Assembly: GCF_000426725.1 (NCBI RefSeq)
Contig: NZ_AUFX01000014.1
Coordinates: forward strand, 62,001 to 126,000
Direction of reading: 5' to 3'
DNA from: Sporocytophaga myxococcoides DSM 11118
Lineage (GTDB): Bacteria; Bacteroidota; Bacteroidia; Cytophagales; Cytophagaceae
Length of the DNA stretch: 64,000 nucleotides
The translations under genes and the position numbers were made by a program. Below are positions 45,251 through 54,609 of the stretch, in pieces; position 1 is the stretch's first letter; each line of letters opens with the position of its first letter. The notes beneath the pieces are model-generated. The model saw nothing but the letters and a program-made list of their open reading frames with translations. It did not search any database and was not told where the DNA came from.

Positions 45251-45880
45251 TTGAAAACGAAAAAAATTTACCTTTTAAGACATGGCCAGACAGATTATAA
45301 TCTGAAAGGAATTGTTCAGGGGAGTGGAGTAGATACAGATCTGAATGAGACGGGCCATAATCAGGCAAAGGCATTTTATAATTCATATAGAAATGTTCCG
45401 TTTGATAAAATTTATATTTCTGCGTTAAAACGAACCAAACAATCCGTTCAACCATTTATAAATCTGGGTATTTCTTTTGAAACATTGAAAGGACTCAACG
45501 AAATCAACTGGGGCAATAAAGATGGCCAGATGATAAGTGTTGATGAAAATACACAATACTGGCAGCTGGTAAAAGGTTGGAACTCCGGAAATTTTGACCT
45601 CAAAATGGACGGTGGCGAAAGTCCTCGTGAAGTCGAGAAAAGACTTTTAGATGCATGGAATCACATTATTTCTAACGATAAAGAAGAAAATGTTTTAATA
45701 TGCATGCACGGACGGGCTTTGAGGATTTTACTTGCATCCATACTGCACAATGATTTGAGTAAAATGGAAACATTTGAACATCATAATCTTGGCTTATATA
45801 TCCTGACTTATTCCGGCGATACAGGGCTTGTGATTGAAAAATCAAATTGCATGGAACATTTGAAAAATTTATTTTGTTAA
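45251..45880 (+). CDS. histidine phosphatase (phosphoglycerate mutase-like)
   Basis: 209 residues from TTG 45251. An ATG at 45194 is in frame but would overlap the divergent menI start and add hydrophobic residues that look like no known leader, so I prefer TTG, which follows AGAAG by 5 bases. The phospho-His motif YLLRHGQTDYNLKG is at residues 5-18. The second His lies in CMHGRALRILLAS. The fold is that of cofactor-dependent phosphoglycerate mutase, but the short length and context suggest a phosphatase of unknown substrate (for example alpha-ribazole phosphatase-like). Confidence 0.82.
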   Translation: MKTKKIYLLRHGQTDYNLKGIVQGSGVDTDLNETGHNQAKAFYNSYRNVPFDKIYISALKRTKQSVQPFINLGISFETLKGLNEINWGNKDGQMISVDENTQYWQLVKGWNSGNFDLKMDGGESPREVEKRLLDAWNHIISNDKEENVLICMHGRALRILLASILHNDLSKMETFEHHNLGLYILTYSGDTGLVIEKSNCMEHLKNLFC

Positions 45881-46005
45881 AAAAATCTGATATACATATA
45901 TTTCCAAAATATGACTATTCGTTCATGTAATGTTTTTCATTCATGAATAGAATTTTTTCGTATTAGCAAAGAAAAGATTGAAATTATAATACCTAAATAC
46001 CATAA

Positions 46006-47100
46006 ATGTTAGCAAAAGTAAAATTCATCGACGTTAAGAAAACTGGTTTTTTTTCTACCGTCAGAGAAAGAGTAGATAATTATTTTACAGAGAATAATAT
46101 CTCGAAGACAGGTAACACTGCAATGTATTTTAAAACAGTGTTTTTTTTGGGAGGGTTAATGCTTTTCTATGGATTAATAATCTCAAATCAATTCGGACTT
46201 ATCACTATGTGGGTGCTTAGCGCACTGCTAGGGATGTTTGCTGCATTTATCGGATTTAATATTTGCCATGATGCCATTCATGGGTCTTATTCTACCAATA
46301 CCACGCTTAATAAGGTTTTAGGTTATTTATTTAACCTCATAGGTGCCAATGCTTATTTGTGGAGTATAGCACACAATGTAGTGCATCATACCTATACCAA
46401 TATTCACGGTCATGATGAAGATATCGAAATCGCTCCCGGCCTTATCAGATTAAATCCTGAAGAAAAAGCGAGTAAGATACAAAGATATCAGCATTACTAT
46501 GCCTTTTTTCTTTATAGTCTTGCAAGTCTTTCATGGGTAATGAGAAAAGATTATATCAAATTCTTTAAAAAGAATATTGGAACTCACGTGAATGACCATC
46601 CCAAAAAAGAATATGTAAAGCTGTTTTTGTTTAAGTTTTTATATTATGTTGCCTTTATAGTTCTTCCACTTGTATTGGTTGATATTACGTGGTGGCAGTT
46701 CATTATAGGGTTCTTAACTATGCACTTTGCAGAAGGACTTGTACTAGGTCTTGTATTTCAACTTGCTCACGTGGTTGAATTAACAGAGTTCCCTGATCCA
46801 AATGAAGATGGAAATATTGAAGAAGCCTGGGCAGTTCATCAAATGCGTACAACTGCGAATTTTGCAAGAAAAAGCCCTATAGCTTCATTCTTGTGCGGTG
46901 GATTGAATATGCAGGTTGAGCATCATTTATTTCCTAAAATTTGTCATATTCATTATCCGATAATTTCTGAGATAGTTAGAGAAACAGCTATTGAATTCGG
47001 TATTCCTTATCACGAATATCCAACTTTTGGAGAAGCTTTGGTGTCACATTTTAAGGTTCTGAAACGATTTAGCAGGCCGGAAATGGAAACAGCGGTCTAA
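46006..47100 (+). CDS. membrane fatty acid desaturase, second copy
   Basis: 364 residues, clearly homologous to the desaturase at 253-1350 across its whole length. Histidine boxes are HDAIHGS (H88), HNVVHHTYTN (H123, H127-128) and QVEHHLFPK (H306-307), with the same QxxHH box 3. No cytochrome b5 domain is present. The two copies share boxes and spacing but differ in loops, so they may act on different lipids, positions or temperatures. Upstream, CTATTC...GAATAG (45915-45950) and a 10-bp palindrome ATTCATGAAT (45939-45948) lie in the 125-base gap and could be regulatory. It is monocistronic. Confidence 0.9.
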   Translation: MLAKVKFIDVKKTGFFSTVRERVDNYFTENNISKTGNTAMYFKTVFFLGGLMLFYGLIISNQFGLITMWVLSALLGMFAAFIGFNICHDAIHGSYSTNTTLNKVLGYLFNLIGANAYLWSIAHNVVHHTYTNIHGHDEDIEIAPGLIRLNPEEKASKIQRYQHYYAFFLYSLASLSWVMRKDYIKFFKKNIGTHVNDHPKKEYVKLFLFKFLYYVAFIVLPLVLVDITWWQFIIGFLTMHFAEGLVLGLVFQLAHVVELTEFPDPNEDGNIEEAWAVHQMRTTANFARKSPIASFLCGGLNMQVEHHLFPKICHIHYPIISEIVRETAIEFGIPYHEYPTFGEALVSHFKVLKRFSRPEMETAV

Positions 47101-47144
47101 AAGAATGAGGTTAAATCCCTAAGAAATATTGATTTTAAGAAAAA

Positions 47145-47187
47145 TATCCCCACTCCTTTATATTTTCAGGGTGGGGATAGTACTTTT
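47145..47187 (+). terminator. terminator after the second desaturase
   Basis: TATCCCCAC pairs with GTGGGGATA around a 17-base loop; the following T run is short (CTTTTT), so it is a moderate call. Confidence 0.6.
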
Positions 47188-47302
47188 TGCGTTTTATTTT
47201 TAAATTTGGTCCGTTAAAAACTTGTTTTGAAAGGTAGTTTTACCCTATAATTACAGTTTAAGTTAATTTCTAAGCATTAATTAAACAATTGCATTTAGTA
47301 CA

Positions 47303-48910
47303 ATGGCTGAAGTGATCAGAATGCCCAAGATGAGTGATACCATGACAGACGGTGTTATTGCTACGTGGCATAAAAAAGTAGGAGACAAAGTAAAGTCCGG
47401 AGACGTACTTGCTGAGGTTGAAACTGACAAGGCTACAATGGAGCTGGAATCTTACGAGGATGGTACACTTTTATTTATAGGTGTAAAAGAAAAAGAATCA
47501 GCTCCTGTGGATGGAGTAATTGCTATCATTGGAAAAGATGGAGAGAATATCGACGGGCTACTCAGCAGCGTGGGTAAAGGTGGTGCAGCTCCTGCATCAG
47601 CTCCTTCAGAAACAAAAACTGAGCCTGCTCCTCAGAAAGCAGCAGCTAAAGTTGATACATCAAATATTAATGCTGAAATAATCAGGATGCCTAAAATGAG
47701 TGATACCATGACAGAGGGTACCATCGTTGCTTGGCATAAAAAAGTAGGTGATAAAGTTAAATCCGGTGACCTACTTGCAGAGGTAGCTACAGATAAAGCT
47801 ACAATGGAGTTGGAATCATATAATGACGGCATATTATTATATGTAGGCGTTAAAGATGGAGAAGCAGTTGTTGTTGATGGTGTACTTGCCATCATAGGAG
47901 AGCAGGGCGCTGATTATCAGACATTACTTTCAGCTTCGGCTTCAGGTGCATCTTCAGCTGCTCCTGCAGCAAAAGAAGAGAAGAAAGAGAGTGCAGCTCC
48001 TCAGGCAACAGCACAGACATCTTCAGTTTCCAGTGGAGATCACAGATTGAAAGCTTCTCCTTTGGCTAGAAAAATTGCAAAAGACAAAGGTATTGATCTT
48101 AAGCAGGTTCACGGTTCAGGAGAGTTTGGCAGAATAGTTAAAAAAGACATTGAGAGCTTTAAAACTCCTGCAGCTGCACCACAAGCTACAGAAACTAAAA
48201 CTGTTTCTGCTCCTGCATATGTAGGTCAGGAAAGTTTTGATGAGGTTCCTGTTTCTCAAATGAGAAAAACGATAGCCAAGAGACTTGGCGAAAGTAAATT
48301 TGGTGCTCCTCACTTCTACCTGACCATGGAAGTAAACATGGATAAGGCTATCGAAGCCAGAGCAAGCATCAACGAAGTCGCTCCTGTTAAAATTTCCTTC
48401 AATGACATGGTAATTAAAGCTACGGCAGCGGCTTTAAGAAAACATCCTAAAGTAAATTCATCATGGTTAGGAGATAAAATAAGATACAATCACCATATTC
48501 ATATTGGTGTTGCGGTTGCGGTAGAAGAAGGTCTTTTAGTACCTGTTCTAAGATTTGCGGATAATAAATCATTATCTCAAATTGGAACAGAAGTAAAAGA
48601 GTTAGGTGGAAAAGCTAAGAATAAAAAACTATCACCAGCTGAAATGTCTGGGAATACTTTCACTATTTCTAATCTGGGAATGTTTGGTATTGAAGAGTTT
48701 ACAGCAATCATCAATCCTCCTGATGCAGCAATTTTAGCAGTAGGAGGTATTAAGCAACTTCCAATTGTTAAGAATGGTGAAATAAAAATTGGTAACGTGA
48801 TGAAACTTACATTATCATGCGACCACAGAGCATTAGACGGAGCAGTTGGTTCTGCTTTCCTTCAAACTCTAAAAGAATTCTTAGAAGATCCGGTCAGAAT
48901 TCTGGTTTAG
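47303..48910 (+). CDS. pyruvate dehydrogenase E2 (dihydrolipoamide acetyltransferase), two lipoyl domains
   Basis: 535 residues. It transfers the acetyl group to CoA in the pyruvate dehydrogenase complex. Two tandem lipoyl domains are seen, with lipoylated lysines K43 and K165 in TDKATMELESY. They are joined by an Ala/Pro/Lys-rich linker. A peripheral-subunit-binding domain follows (about 247-285, SPLARKIAKDKG and GEFGRIVKKDI). The C-terminal catalytic domain has H508 and D512 in DHRALDG. The E1 and E3 genes are not adjacent in the window. Two nearly identical lipoyl domains suggest an internal duplication. Confidence 0.93.
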   Translation: MAEVIRMPKMSDTMTDGVIATWHKKVGDKVKSGDVLAEVETDKATMELESYEDGTLLFIGVKEKESAPVDGVIAIIGKDGENIDGLLSSVGKGGAAPASAPSETKTEPAPQKAAAKVDTSNINAEIIRMPKMSDTMTEGTIVAWHKKVGDKVKSGDLLAEVATDKATMELESYNDGILLYVGVKDGEAVVVDGVLAIIGEQGADYQTLLSASASGASSAAPAAKEEKKESAAPQATAQTSSVSSGDHRLKASPLARKIAKDKGIDLKQVHGSGEFGRIVKKDIESFKTPAAAPQATETKTVSAPAYVGQESFDEVPVSQMRKTIAKRLGESKFGAPHFYLTMEVNMDKAIEARASINEVAPVKISFNDMVIKATAAALRKHPKVNSSWLGDKIRYNHHIHIGVAVAVEEGLLVPVLRFADNKSLSQIGTEVKELGGKAKNKKLSPAEMSGNTFTISNLGMFGIEEFTAIINPPDAAILAVGGIKQLPIVKNGEIKIGNVMKLTLSCDHRALDGAVGSAFLQTLKEFLEDPVRILV

Positions 48911-48923
48911 TAAAAAATAATAG

Positions 48924-48955
48924 AATAAGCCTCTCAACAACCGGGAGGCTTATTT
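48924..48955 (+). terminator. terminator after the E2 gene
   Basis: AATAAGCCTC pairs with GAGGCTTATT around an 11-base loop (TCAACAACCGG), followed by T-rich sequence. Confidence 0.8.
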
Positions 48956-49004
48956 GTTTATAAGAGTGTAGTGCGTTTAAATTTTTTAAAGATTTTTAAG
49001 TAAA

Positions 49005-49547
49005 ATGGAAAAAATTAAATCAACAACTGTAATTTCTGTAATTCATAAAGGGGAAGTTGCAATCGGAGCTGATGGACAGGCAACACTTGGTAATACAATA
49101 GCCAAAAGTAATGTTAAGAAAATCAGAAGGTTATTTGATGGAAAGATTGTTTGTGGCTTTGCAGGCAGCACTGCGGATGCTTTTACATTACTTGAAAGAT
49201 TGGAGGAAAAGCTAAATTCCTATGGGGGAAATCTTAAAAGAGGGGCAATAGAGCTTGCAAAAGATTGGAGAACTGATAGATACCTTAGAAAATTAGAAGC
49301 AATGCTTATTGCAGCTGATAAAGATGAAATTTTGATTATCTCTGGAACTGGGGATGTAATTGAACCTGACAATCAGATTGCTGCAATTGGTTCAGGGGCA
49401 ATGTATGCTCAATCTGCAGCATTGGCTTTAAAAAAACATGCTGCTCATTTATCTGCAGAGGAAATAGTAAGAGAAAGTCTGAATATTGCAGGTGATATTT
49501 GTATTTATACCAATCATAACTTAATAATCGAGACGATTAAGCAATGA
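49005..49547 (+). CDS. hslV: ATP-dependent protease proteolytic subunit HslV
   Basis: 180 residues. Proteasome-like protease of the HslUV complex. [24 protein letters not shown] covers the active site (quoted in part: [10 protein letters not shown] then [10 protein letters not shown]), with the nucleophile Thr at residue 7 after a short MEKIKS propeptide. E. coli HslV exposes Thr directly after Met, so processing must differ. [19 protein letters not shown] and [17 protein letters not shown] are conserved. hslU, the ATPase partner, is not in the window. The stop overlaps the next start (ATGA), so hslV and the arsC-like gene are co-translated. Confidence 0.94.
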   Translation: MEKIKSTTVISVIHKGEVAIGADGQATLGNTIAKSNVKKIRRLFDGKIVCGFAGSTADAFTLLERLEEKLNSYGGNLKRGAIELAKDWRTDRYLRKLEAMLIAADKDEILIISGTGDVIEPDNQIAAIGSGAMYAQSAALALKKHAAHLSAEEIVRESLNIAGDICIYTNHNLIIETIKQ

Positions 49548-49885
49548 TTCAAATGTTGCACAATCCCAGATGTACCAAGAGCAGACAGGCTTTGACTATT
49601 CTAACTGAATCCGGTGAAAATCCTCAAATAATAGAATACCTGAAAAATCCTCCTACAATCGAGGAACTGCAGGATATTATAATCAAGCTTAAAATAAAAC
49701 CTGAAGAGTTGATTAGAAAAAAGGAACCTCTTTATATTGAAAATTATAAAGGAAAGTCCTTCACCGATAAGCAGTGGATTAAAATTTTATCAGAAAACCC
49801 TGTCCTTATAGAGCGTCCAATTTTAATAAAAGGTAATAAAGCTGTGATCGGCAGGGAAGAAGCTAAAGTGAGAGAACTACTGTAA
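49544..49885 (+). CDS. ArsC-type reductase (YfgD-like)
   Basis: 113 residues. Thioredoxin-fold ArsC family, with the reactive Cys in [12 protein letters not shown] (C10). [23 protein letters not shown] and the late [16 protein letters not shown] are family signatures. Members include arsenate reductases and Spx/YfgD-like proteins; without ars neighbours, arsenate resistance is only a possibility. Its ATG overlaps the hslV stop by four bases. Confidence 0.88.
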   Translation: MIQMLHNPRCTKSRQALTILTESGENPQIIEYLKNPPTIEELQDIIIKLKIKPEELIRKKEPLYIENYKGKSFTDKQWIKILSENPVLIERPILIKGNKAVIGREEAKVRELL

Positions 49886-49971
49886 AATCTTTCATTCCAT
49901 GCGATATCAAATGAGTTAATGTCTATATTAAATCCTCATTTTTTACTATATTCAGTAAAATTTGAGTATTA

Positions 49972-50499
49972 ATGAGAGTACGCGTAGCATTGACAATTTT
50001 ATGTCTTCTGTCATGTTTCAATACCTTTGGACAGATTGTCCCTCCCGAAAAAAAGAAATTTAATATAGGAATTTATGATGGAATAGGAGGCGTTAATTTT
50101 TCCCCTATTCCAGCTGCTGATTTTCATGCTTTCAATACTACTCTAAGATTGGCTCCTGGGAACGACTATTGGGCAATTGGTATTTATCAGGAAATTTTAC
50201 CATTATCTAAAGTGTTTTACAACTGGAAATGGATTGTCAGTGCAGGGTATGGATCAAGAAAGGAAGAGGGGCTTTTCTATGGAGGAGGCCCAACAGTAAT
50301 TTCTAAAGGTAATTCTCTTATTCTGCTTACAGGATTAAAGGCTTATATCGGATCCAGATTTTATTCCCAATTTCAGTTGGGATACATTAATACACACTAT
50401 AAAACTGAAAATTTTCCTGATAAACGAGAAAATGGAATGTATTTCGAATTTGGACTTGGGGTAAACATTTTCAAAAGCTTTAAGAAAAAGGCTGTTTAA
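49972..50499 (+). CDS. exported beta-barrel-like protein, unknown
   Basis: 175 residues. A signal peptide (MRVRVALTILCLLSCFNTFG, cleavage before QIVPP) is followed by alternating beta strands with many Gly and aromatic residues (FNIGIYDGIGGVNFSP, WAIGIYQEILPLSK, SQFQLGYINTH, MYFEFGLGVNIF), the look of a small outer-membrane barrel. The C-terminus ends KSFKKKAV rather than in an aromatic residue. The stop codon directly abuts the ATG of acpH (50500), so translation is coupled. No family is recognised. Confidence 0.65.
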   Translation: MRVRVALTILCLLSCFNTFGQIVPPEKKKFNIGIYDGIGGVNFSPIPAADFHAFNTTLRLAPGNDYWAIGIYQEILPLSKVFYNWKWIVSAGYGSRKEEGLFYGGGPTVISKGNSLILLTGLKAYIGSRFYSQFQLGYINTHYKTENFPDKRENGMYFEFGLGVNIFKSFKKKAV

Positions 50500-51090
50500 A
50501 TGAATTTTCTAGGGCATTTATATTTGTCAAGGAGACATTCTGATGAAATTATTATAGGGAATTTTATCGCGGATGGAGTTAGGGGAAAGGAATTAAAAGG
50601 GCTCCCTCCCACGGTTTTTCAAGGTATAAAGCTTCACAGAAGTATTGATGACTTTACTGATAAGAATTTCTGGGTAAAAAAGAGCAAACAAAGACTTTAC
50701 AGTGAGTATGGAAAATATTCTCCTGTAATTGTTGATATTTATTATGACCATTTTTTAGCAATAAGCTGGGAAAAGTATTCCCCCGAAATCTCCCTCAAAG
50801 ACTTTGCTCAGGCTTCTTATGATTTGCTAGAAAGCTATCCTCAGTATCTGACGAATAATGTTAAATTCCTGCTGACTCATATGAGAAATCAAAACTGGCT
50901 TTACAATTATTCAGAAATAGAATCGCTAGAGAAAACTTTTGAGGGAATGTCCAGACGCGCCACATTTAAATCCAAGATGGAGACTGCCTGCAATGCTCTT
51001 GTAAAGGATTATGAATTTTATAAGGAAGAGTTTGCTGCTTTTTTTCCGGAGATTATAAGGTTTGTCGAAGAAATGGAAGTTCAGGAATAA
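50500..51090 (+). CDS. acpH: ACP phosphodiesterase (DUF479)
   Basis: 196 residues. AcpH removes the 4'-phosphopantetheine arm from acyl carrier protein. The HD-like metal site is intact: H6 (FLGHLYL), GNFIADGVRGK with D25 and R28, HRSIDDFTD with H46, R47, D50, D51 and D54, and D79-x3-D83-H84 in DIYYDHFLA. The length matches E. coli AcpH. It directly follows the exported barrel gene and precedes a diverged paralogue (51195), with a 104-base gap. Confidence 0.88.
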   Translation: MNFLGHLYLSRRHSDEIIIGNFIADGVRGKELKGLPPTVFQGIKLHRSIDDFTDKNFWVKKSKQRLYSEYGKYSPVIVDIYYDHFLAISWEKYSPEISLKDFAQASYDLLESYPQYLTNNVKFLLTHMRNQNWLYNYSEIESLEKTFEGMSRRATFKSKMETACNALVKDYEFYKEEFAAFFPEIIRFVEEMEVQE

Positions 51091-51194
51091 TACTGAATTT
51101 TTGAATGTTTAGAATTTTTTGAGTCAATATTTGTTTTACATCCATAACCGCTCATTTAAACCGGATCTTTCTGATCCAATTTAAATTAACCATT

Positions 51195-51833
51195 ATGGGA
51201 TTTCTTTTAAACACTTATTTATTCCTTACCGAATCAAAAGATATCATGGTAGGAAGTTTTATTGGCTCAAATGTAAAACCGAACAAAGTCGACAATTATG
51301 GGGCTGAGATTAGAAAAGGAATTCTATCAAATCATCTTATTACAAACTTTAAAAGGTCACATTTGAGTTACCTTGCGAGCCAAAAACGTTTAAGTCCCAA
51401 GTTTTCAAAATACACAGAGGATGTCGTGGATCTCTTGTATGACCACCTTCTAGCATCTACCTGGAAAGAAAGAAATGAATACCCTTTTGTTGATTTTATC
51501 CAAAATCTTTATCAGGATTTGCTGGAATTTCATTCTGTATTTCCTTATAAAATGAACAGGCTTTTGCCTTTCATAATCTCAAATAATCTATTTGGTCTAC
51601 TTGAGACTATGAATGGGGTTCATAAATACATAAAACTAATGGCCAAACGAGATACGTTGAAAGGAAATTTCGAATATGCTATCACAGACTTTCTTGAAAA
51701 CTATGTTGAATTCAGAAATGATTTTAAAGTTGTCTTGAATGACCTATCTGATTTTGTCCAGACAGATTGTAAAAAGAATCTTGAAGAGATTTTTCAGGGT
51801 AATACTCCTCAGTTTATCAAAACTTATAAGTAA
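51195..51833 (+). CDS. AcpH (DUF479) paralogue lacking the catalytic residues
   Basis: 212 residues. It aligns with the preceding AcpH without gaps over the first 87 residues (shared GxFI, YDHxLA, KxRLxxKxSKY-like positions). Most catalytic positions are replaced: H6 to N, D25 to S, R28 to K, G29 to P, H46 to N, R47 to H, D50 to T, D51 to N and D54 to R. D79, D83 and H84 (VDLLYDHLLA) remain. It should be inactive as an ACP phosphodiesterase, but the frame is fully open and of near-normal length, so it looks maintained. It could bind ACP or have a new role. Its last 17 bases overlap the convergent PAP2 gene. Confidence 0.8.
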   Translation: MGFLLNTYLFLTESKDIMVGSFIGSNVKPNKVDNYGAEIRKGILSNHLITNFKRSHLSYLASQKRLSPKFSKYTEDVVDLLYDHLLASTWKERNEYPFVDFIQNLYQDLLEFHSVFPYKMNRLLPFIISNNLFGLLETMNGVHKYIKLMAKRDTLKGNFEYAITDFLENYVEFRNDFKVVLNDLSDFVQTDCKKNLEEIFQGNTPQFIKTYK

Positions 51834-52623
51834 AGGATACTATTCCTGTTTGGTTATAATATGTTGGAATGATAGAAATATTTGCGTCTTTCTTTCTTTT
51901 ATGAATTTCCGGAATTAAAATTCCTAAGGCAACGCCAATTGGAAGGCCAGCAATAATATCAGTTGGGAAATGCTGACCGTTTTGGTATCTGAAGTATGCG
52001 ACAAGTGCAGGAGGAATCGACGCTGCTGTCCATATGATCCATTCATTTTTCATATCAGGGTAATAATCATGAAGGACTTTTGCTGCAAAAAAAGTGGAAG
52101 CCGCCGCCGCCGCCGGATGTCCTGCAAAGAATGAGTTTAATGCACCTTTGCCTGTCCTTTTCTCCATTTCCACCTCTGAATTGTAAACATAAGGACGTTT
52201 TCTTCTAGTCTGACTGACTCCCCAGGTGTATATGACGCCCATTGCGCCCATTGTTTCAAGGTAGAGCGTTACTATTTTTAGTCCATCATGCCTTATATTT
52301 TTGTCTGCGAGTGTTAAAAAAGGAAGGGCTATAGCTGTATATAAAGCAGCATCTGAATATGTTCCAGCAATACTTTGATTGTTGCGTGCAGCTCCTCTGT
52401 CAAATGCATTGACATCTTCAGGACTAAGAGTAACCACATAAGCACTGTCCAGTCTTGGTTTGGCTCTCAACTCTTTTAATCCTAGATAGCTAAGTCCGCC
52501 TGCTACAGGAATTGAAATAACATCAATTGCTCTGACTCTGTAAGGACAGGTCTGTGAGAGGCAAACATTAAAAATATTTAATAATATAAGTATCCCGGTT
52601 AGTACTACCTTTATCATTTTCAA
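51817..52623 (-). CDS. PAP2-family phosphatase
   Basis: 268 residues with an N-terminal export signal (MKMIKVVLTGILILLNIFNVC, cleavage near residue 24). The PAP2 site is visible as KRPYVYN (K-x6-RP-like), FFAGHPAAAAASTFFAAK (the SGH motif, here AGH) and QHFPTDIIAGLPIG (the third motif, usually SRxxxxxHxxxD). The Ser of SGH is Ala here and motif 1 is loose, so activity is uncertain. Substrates of the family are phosphatidic acid, undecaprenyl-PP and similar lipids. Confidence 0.8.
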   Translation of the reverse strand: MKMIKVVLTGILILLNIFNVCLSQTCPYRVRAIDVISIPVAGGLSYLGLKELRAKPRLDSAYVVTLSPEDVNAFDRGAARNNQSIAGTYSDAALYTAIALPFLTLADKNIRHDGLKIVTLYLETMGAMGVIYTWGVSQTRRKRPYVYNSEVEMEKRTGKGALNSFFAGHPAAAAASTFFAAKVLHDYYPDMKNEWIIWTAASIPPALVAYFRYQNGQHFPTDIIAGLPIGVALGILIPEIHKRKKDANISIIPTYYNQTGIVSFTYKF

Positions 52624-52681
52624 AAAACTTGCAGTGATTAAGATTTAACCTCTTTAGTATTGAAAATGTTAGTCCGGGTAT

Positions 52682-53332
52682 TTATTCTTCATTAAAATTG
52701 ATGTTTTTTCCTAAGGTACCTTTCCAACGTTTCCAGAAACTTTCTCTTTCGGTTATACTAATAAAATTTTGAACTTGAGCCGTTGAGTCTATGATCTTTG
52801 GATCAATTTTGTTGATCTGTTTTAGTGTGTCGAATACAATAGGAATATGGGCTACATCAAGTTTAAACTTCTTGCCAAACCTTCTTAATAGTTTATCCTG
52901 ATAAGGATCTGTTGCCAGTGCTATTCTTTTAAACCCCATTTTTTTTGCCAATTTATAAGAGTAATAAAGATTTTCAGTACTATGCTCAGCTTTGGTTTCT
53001 GCAAAAATATTCTCTTTGGGAATACCAAGGGCTTCACCATATAGTGCCATGATTTTACTCTCTACATAGGGTGTGTATACAGCACTTCCAGAATAAATAA
53101 TGTTTTTGGCGATACCTTTCTTGTAAAGATATTCAGACCAATAGACCCTTATTTTCATTACCGGGTGCCAATTGCCATTGTCATATGGATAGGGAATTCC
53201 AGGCACAATTATGACATCATATGGTTCTGATTTCATCGCCTGATTAAGGTATCTCTCAGGTTTTCGTGTTGCACAAGAAGTTAGAATTGCTAAAAAATAT
53301 AATAAGCCTAATGGGAAAAAATACTTTTTCAT
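52682..53332 (-). CDS. YdcF/ElyC-like (DUF218) protein, lipoprotein
   Basis: 216 residues from ATG 53332. The frame also holds an ATG at 53344, but the lipobox of MKKYFFPLGLLYFLAILTSC supports the later one. DUF218 signatures are VIIVPGIPY (about 43-51), NIIYSGSAVYTPYVESKIM, ENLYYSYKLAKKMGFKRIAL and TDPYQ. The DUF218 fold is found in SanA and ElyC, which affect envelope integrity, but with an unknown reaction. The gene's 5' end abuts the stop of the DUF4421 gene (53345). Confidence 0.8.
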   Translation of the reverse strand: MKKYFFPLGLLYFLAILTSCATRKPERYLNQAMKSEPYDVIIVPGIPYPYDNGNWHPVMKIRVYWSEYLYKKGIAKNIIYSGSAVYTPYVESKIMALYGEALGIPKENIFAETKAEHSTENLYYSYKLAKKMGFKRIALATDPYQDKLLRRFGKKFKLDVAHIPIVFDTLKQINKIDPKIIDSTAQVQNFISITERESFWKRWKGTLGKNINFNEE

Positions 53333-53344
53333 AATAATAAGCAT

Positions 53345-54379
53345 TTAAAATTTACTTATGATTTTACTTAAGTCAAAGCGTCGGCCAGCGTAAAACCTAA
53401 TGTTGCCAAGGTGGTAATTTATTGACGAATGCTCTGAGTTGTCCATTGAAATGTTATCTGTAGTTAGGTTAAATCCAGCATAAAACTTTCCTCCATTGTA
53501 TCCTGTTGCAACGCGGATTTGTGACCTGAAAGCAATTTTTGTTTTACTATAAAAATAGTCAAGATTCTCTTTTTGTCCTTCAAAATTTACAAATGCTATA
53601 CCTGGAATTGTAGAAACAGTTATGAAGAAATGTTTACGAATTACTAAAGTATACGCATAACCAACACCGGCACCAAATGTTAGAGTTTTTCCTTTGATCA
53701 GATATGCCTTATCATTAAAGGCAGATTCCATTTGAATTGGTATTATGCTTGAATCTGACTGAAGGTTAAAGAAGTTTATATAACCCCCAAGTAGCAGTGA
53801 GCCTGCTCTATGCTTTTGAGCTTCATCCTGGTTGAATGCAGCCCGATATGAAAAACGGCTGGAATTAAGTATGTAATAAAAACTTCCTCCTAAAGCTACT
53901 GTTGCAATATCCGGTCTTTTAGGGTAAGGATCATATTTTGAATTCCAAGAAGGATTCAGTTCTTTCGCATTTTCAATATAAAAACCCTTGTAAGTCTGAA
54001 GGTTCAGATCGACAATGGTTTTCCTGCCGTATCTGCTGGCATGCAAATCCCTCTGGTATGTTTTACCATACTTATCATTATCATTATTAATGAAAGGTAG
54101 ATTGAAGGCGAGTTCAAGACCGATTTTTTGGTAATATCCTGCAAACCCCATCGCAAGGCTTTCATTTGGTTTGTACTTTAAACTTCTTTTGCTGTTTTTA
54201 TCGTAAATATTAAAGTTATTGCCTCTGGTAATAAATGTTGCTTTGGTTGTTAGAAGATTGGAATAACTTATAATATACAGTGTGTCGTACTTTGGTTTTT
54301 TGCTATTTTGCTCTTGAGAGAAACTTAAATGAGTTGAAAATAAAATGATTACTAAAGTGAAGAGCCTGAAAAAGGACAT
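53345..54379 (-). CDS. DUF4421 outer-membrane protein
   Basis: 344 residues from ATG 54379, chosen over 54418 because the signal peptide MSFFRLFTLVIILFSTHLSFSQ then starts the protein. It matches DUF4421 in the segments TLYIISYSNLLTTKATFITR, YKPNESLAMGFAGYYQKIGL and YYILNSSRFSYRAAFNQDEAQK, with a late GAGVGYAYTLVIRKHFFITV. It is beta-rich and likely an outer-membrane or periplasmic barrel. Function unknown. It is the first of a two-gene unit with the YdcF-like gene. Confidence 0.8.
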   Translation of the reverse strand: MSFFRLFTLVIILFSTHLSFSQEQNSKKPKYDTLYIISYSNLLTTKATFITRGNNFNIYDKNSKRSLKYKPNESLAMGFAGYYQKIGLELAFNLPFINNDNDKYGKTYQRDLHASRYGRKTIVDLNLQTYKGFYIENAKELNPSWNSKYDPYPKRPDIATVALGGSFYYILNSSRFSYRAAFNQDEAQKHRAGSLLLGGYINFFNLQSDSSIIPIQMESAFNDKAYLIKGKTLTFGAGVGYAYTLVIRKHFFITVSTIPGIAFVNFEGQKENLDYFYSKTKIAFRSQIRVATGYNGGKFYAGFNLTTDNISMDNSEHSSINYHLGNIRFYAGRRFDLSKIISKF

Positions 54380-54609
54380 TTGTATGTATTTCTCAATAAA
54401 ATTTCTCAAAAGATACATATTTCCGTCCTATTTTTCTGTATTTAAAGTTTGAACATGGGGTTTACTAACATAGGAACGAAGTAAAATTAAACATTATTTA
54501 GCTTTCCCTATTTTACTTTGGCTGGCTTTTATTAAGAGTATTCTTATGAATAAATGAATAAAATTGTCAAATTTAAGTCAGTATAAAAGGAGTTATATTT
54601 TTCTGAGCA

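Noticed and set aside
45915-45950. inverted repeat CTATTC...GAATAG and palindrome ATTCATGAAT upstream of the second desaturase as a proven operator
   Set aside because: The symmetry is short and AT-rich, so it was mentioned within the gene entry only.
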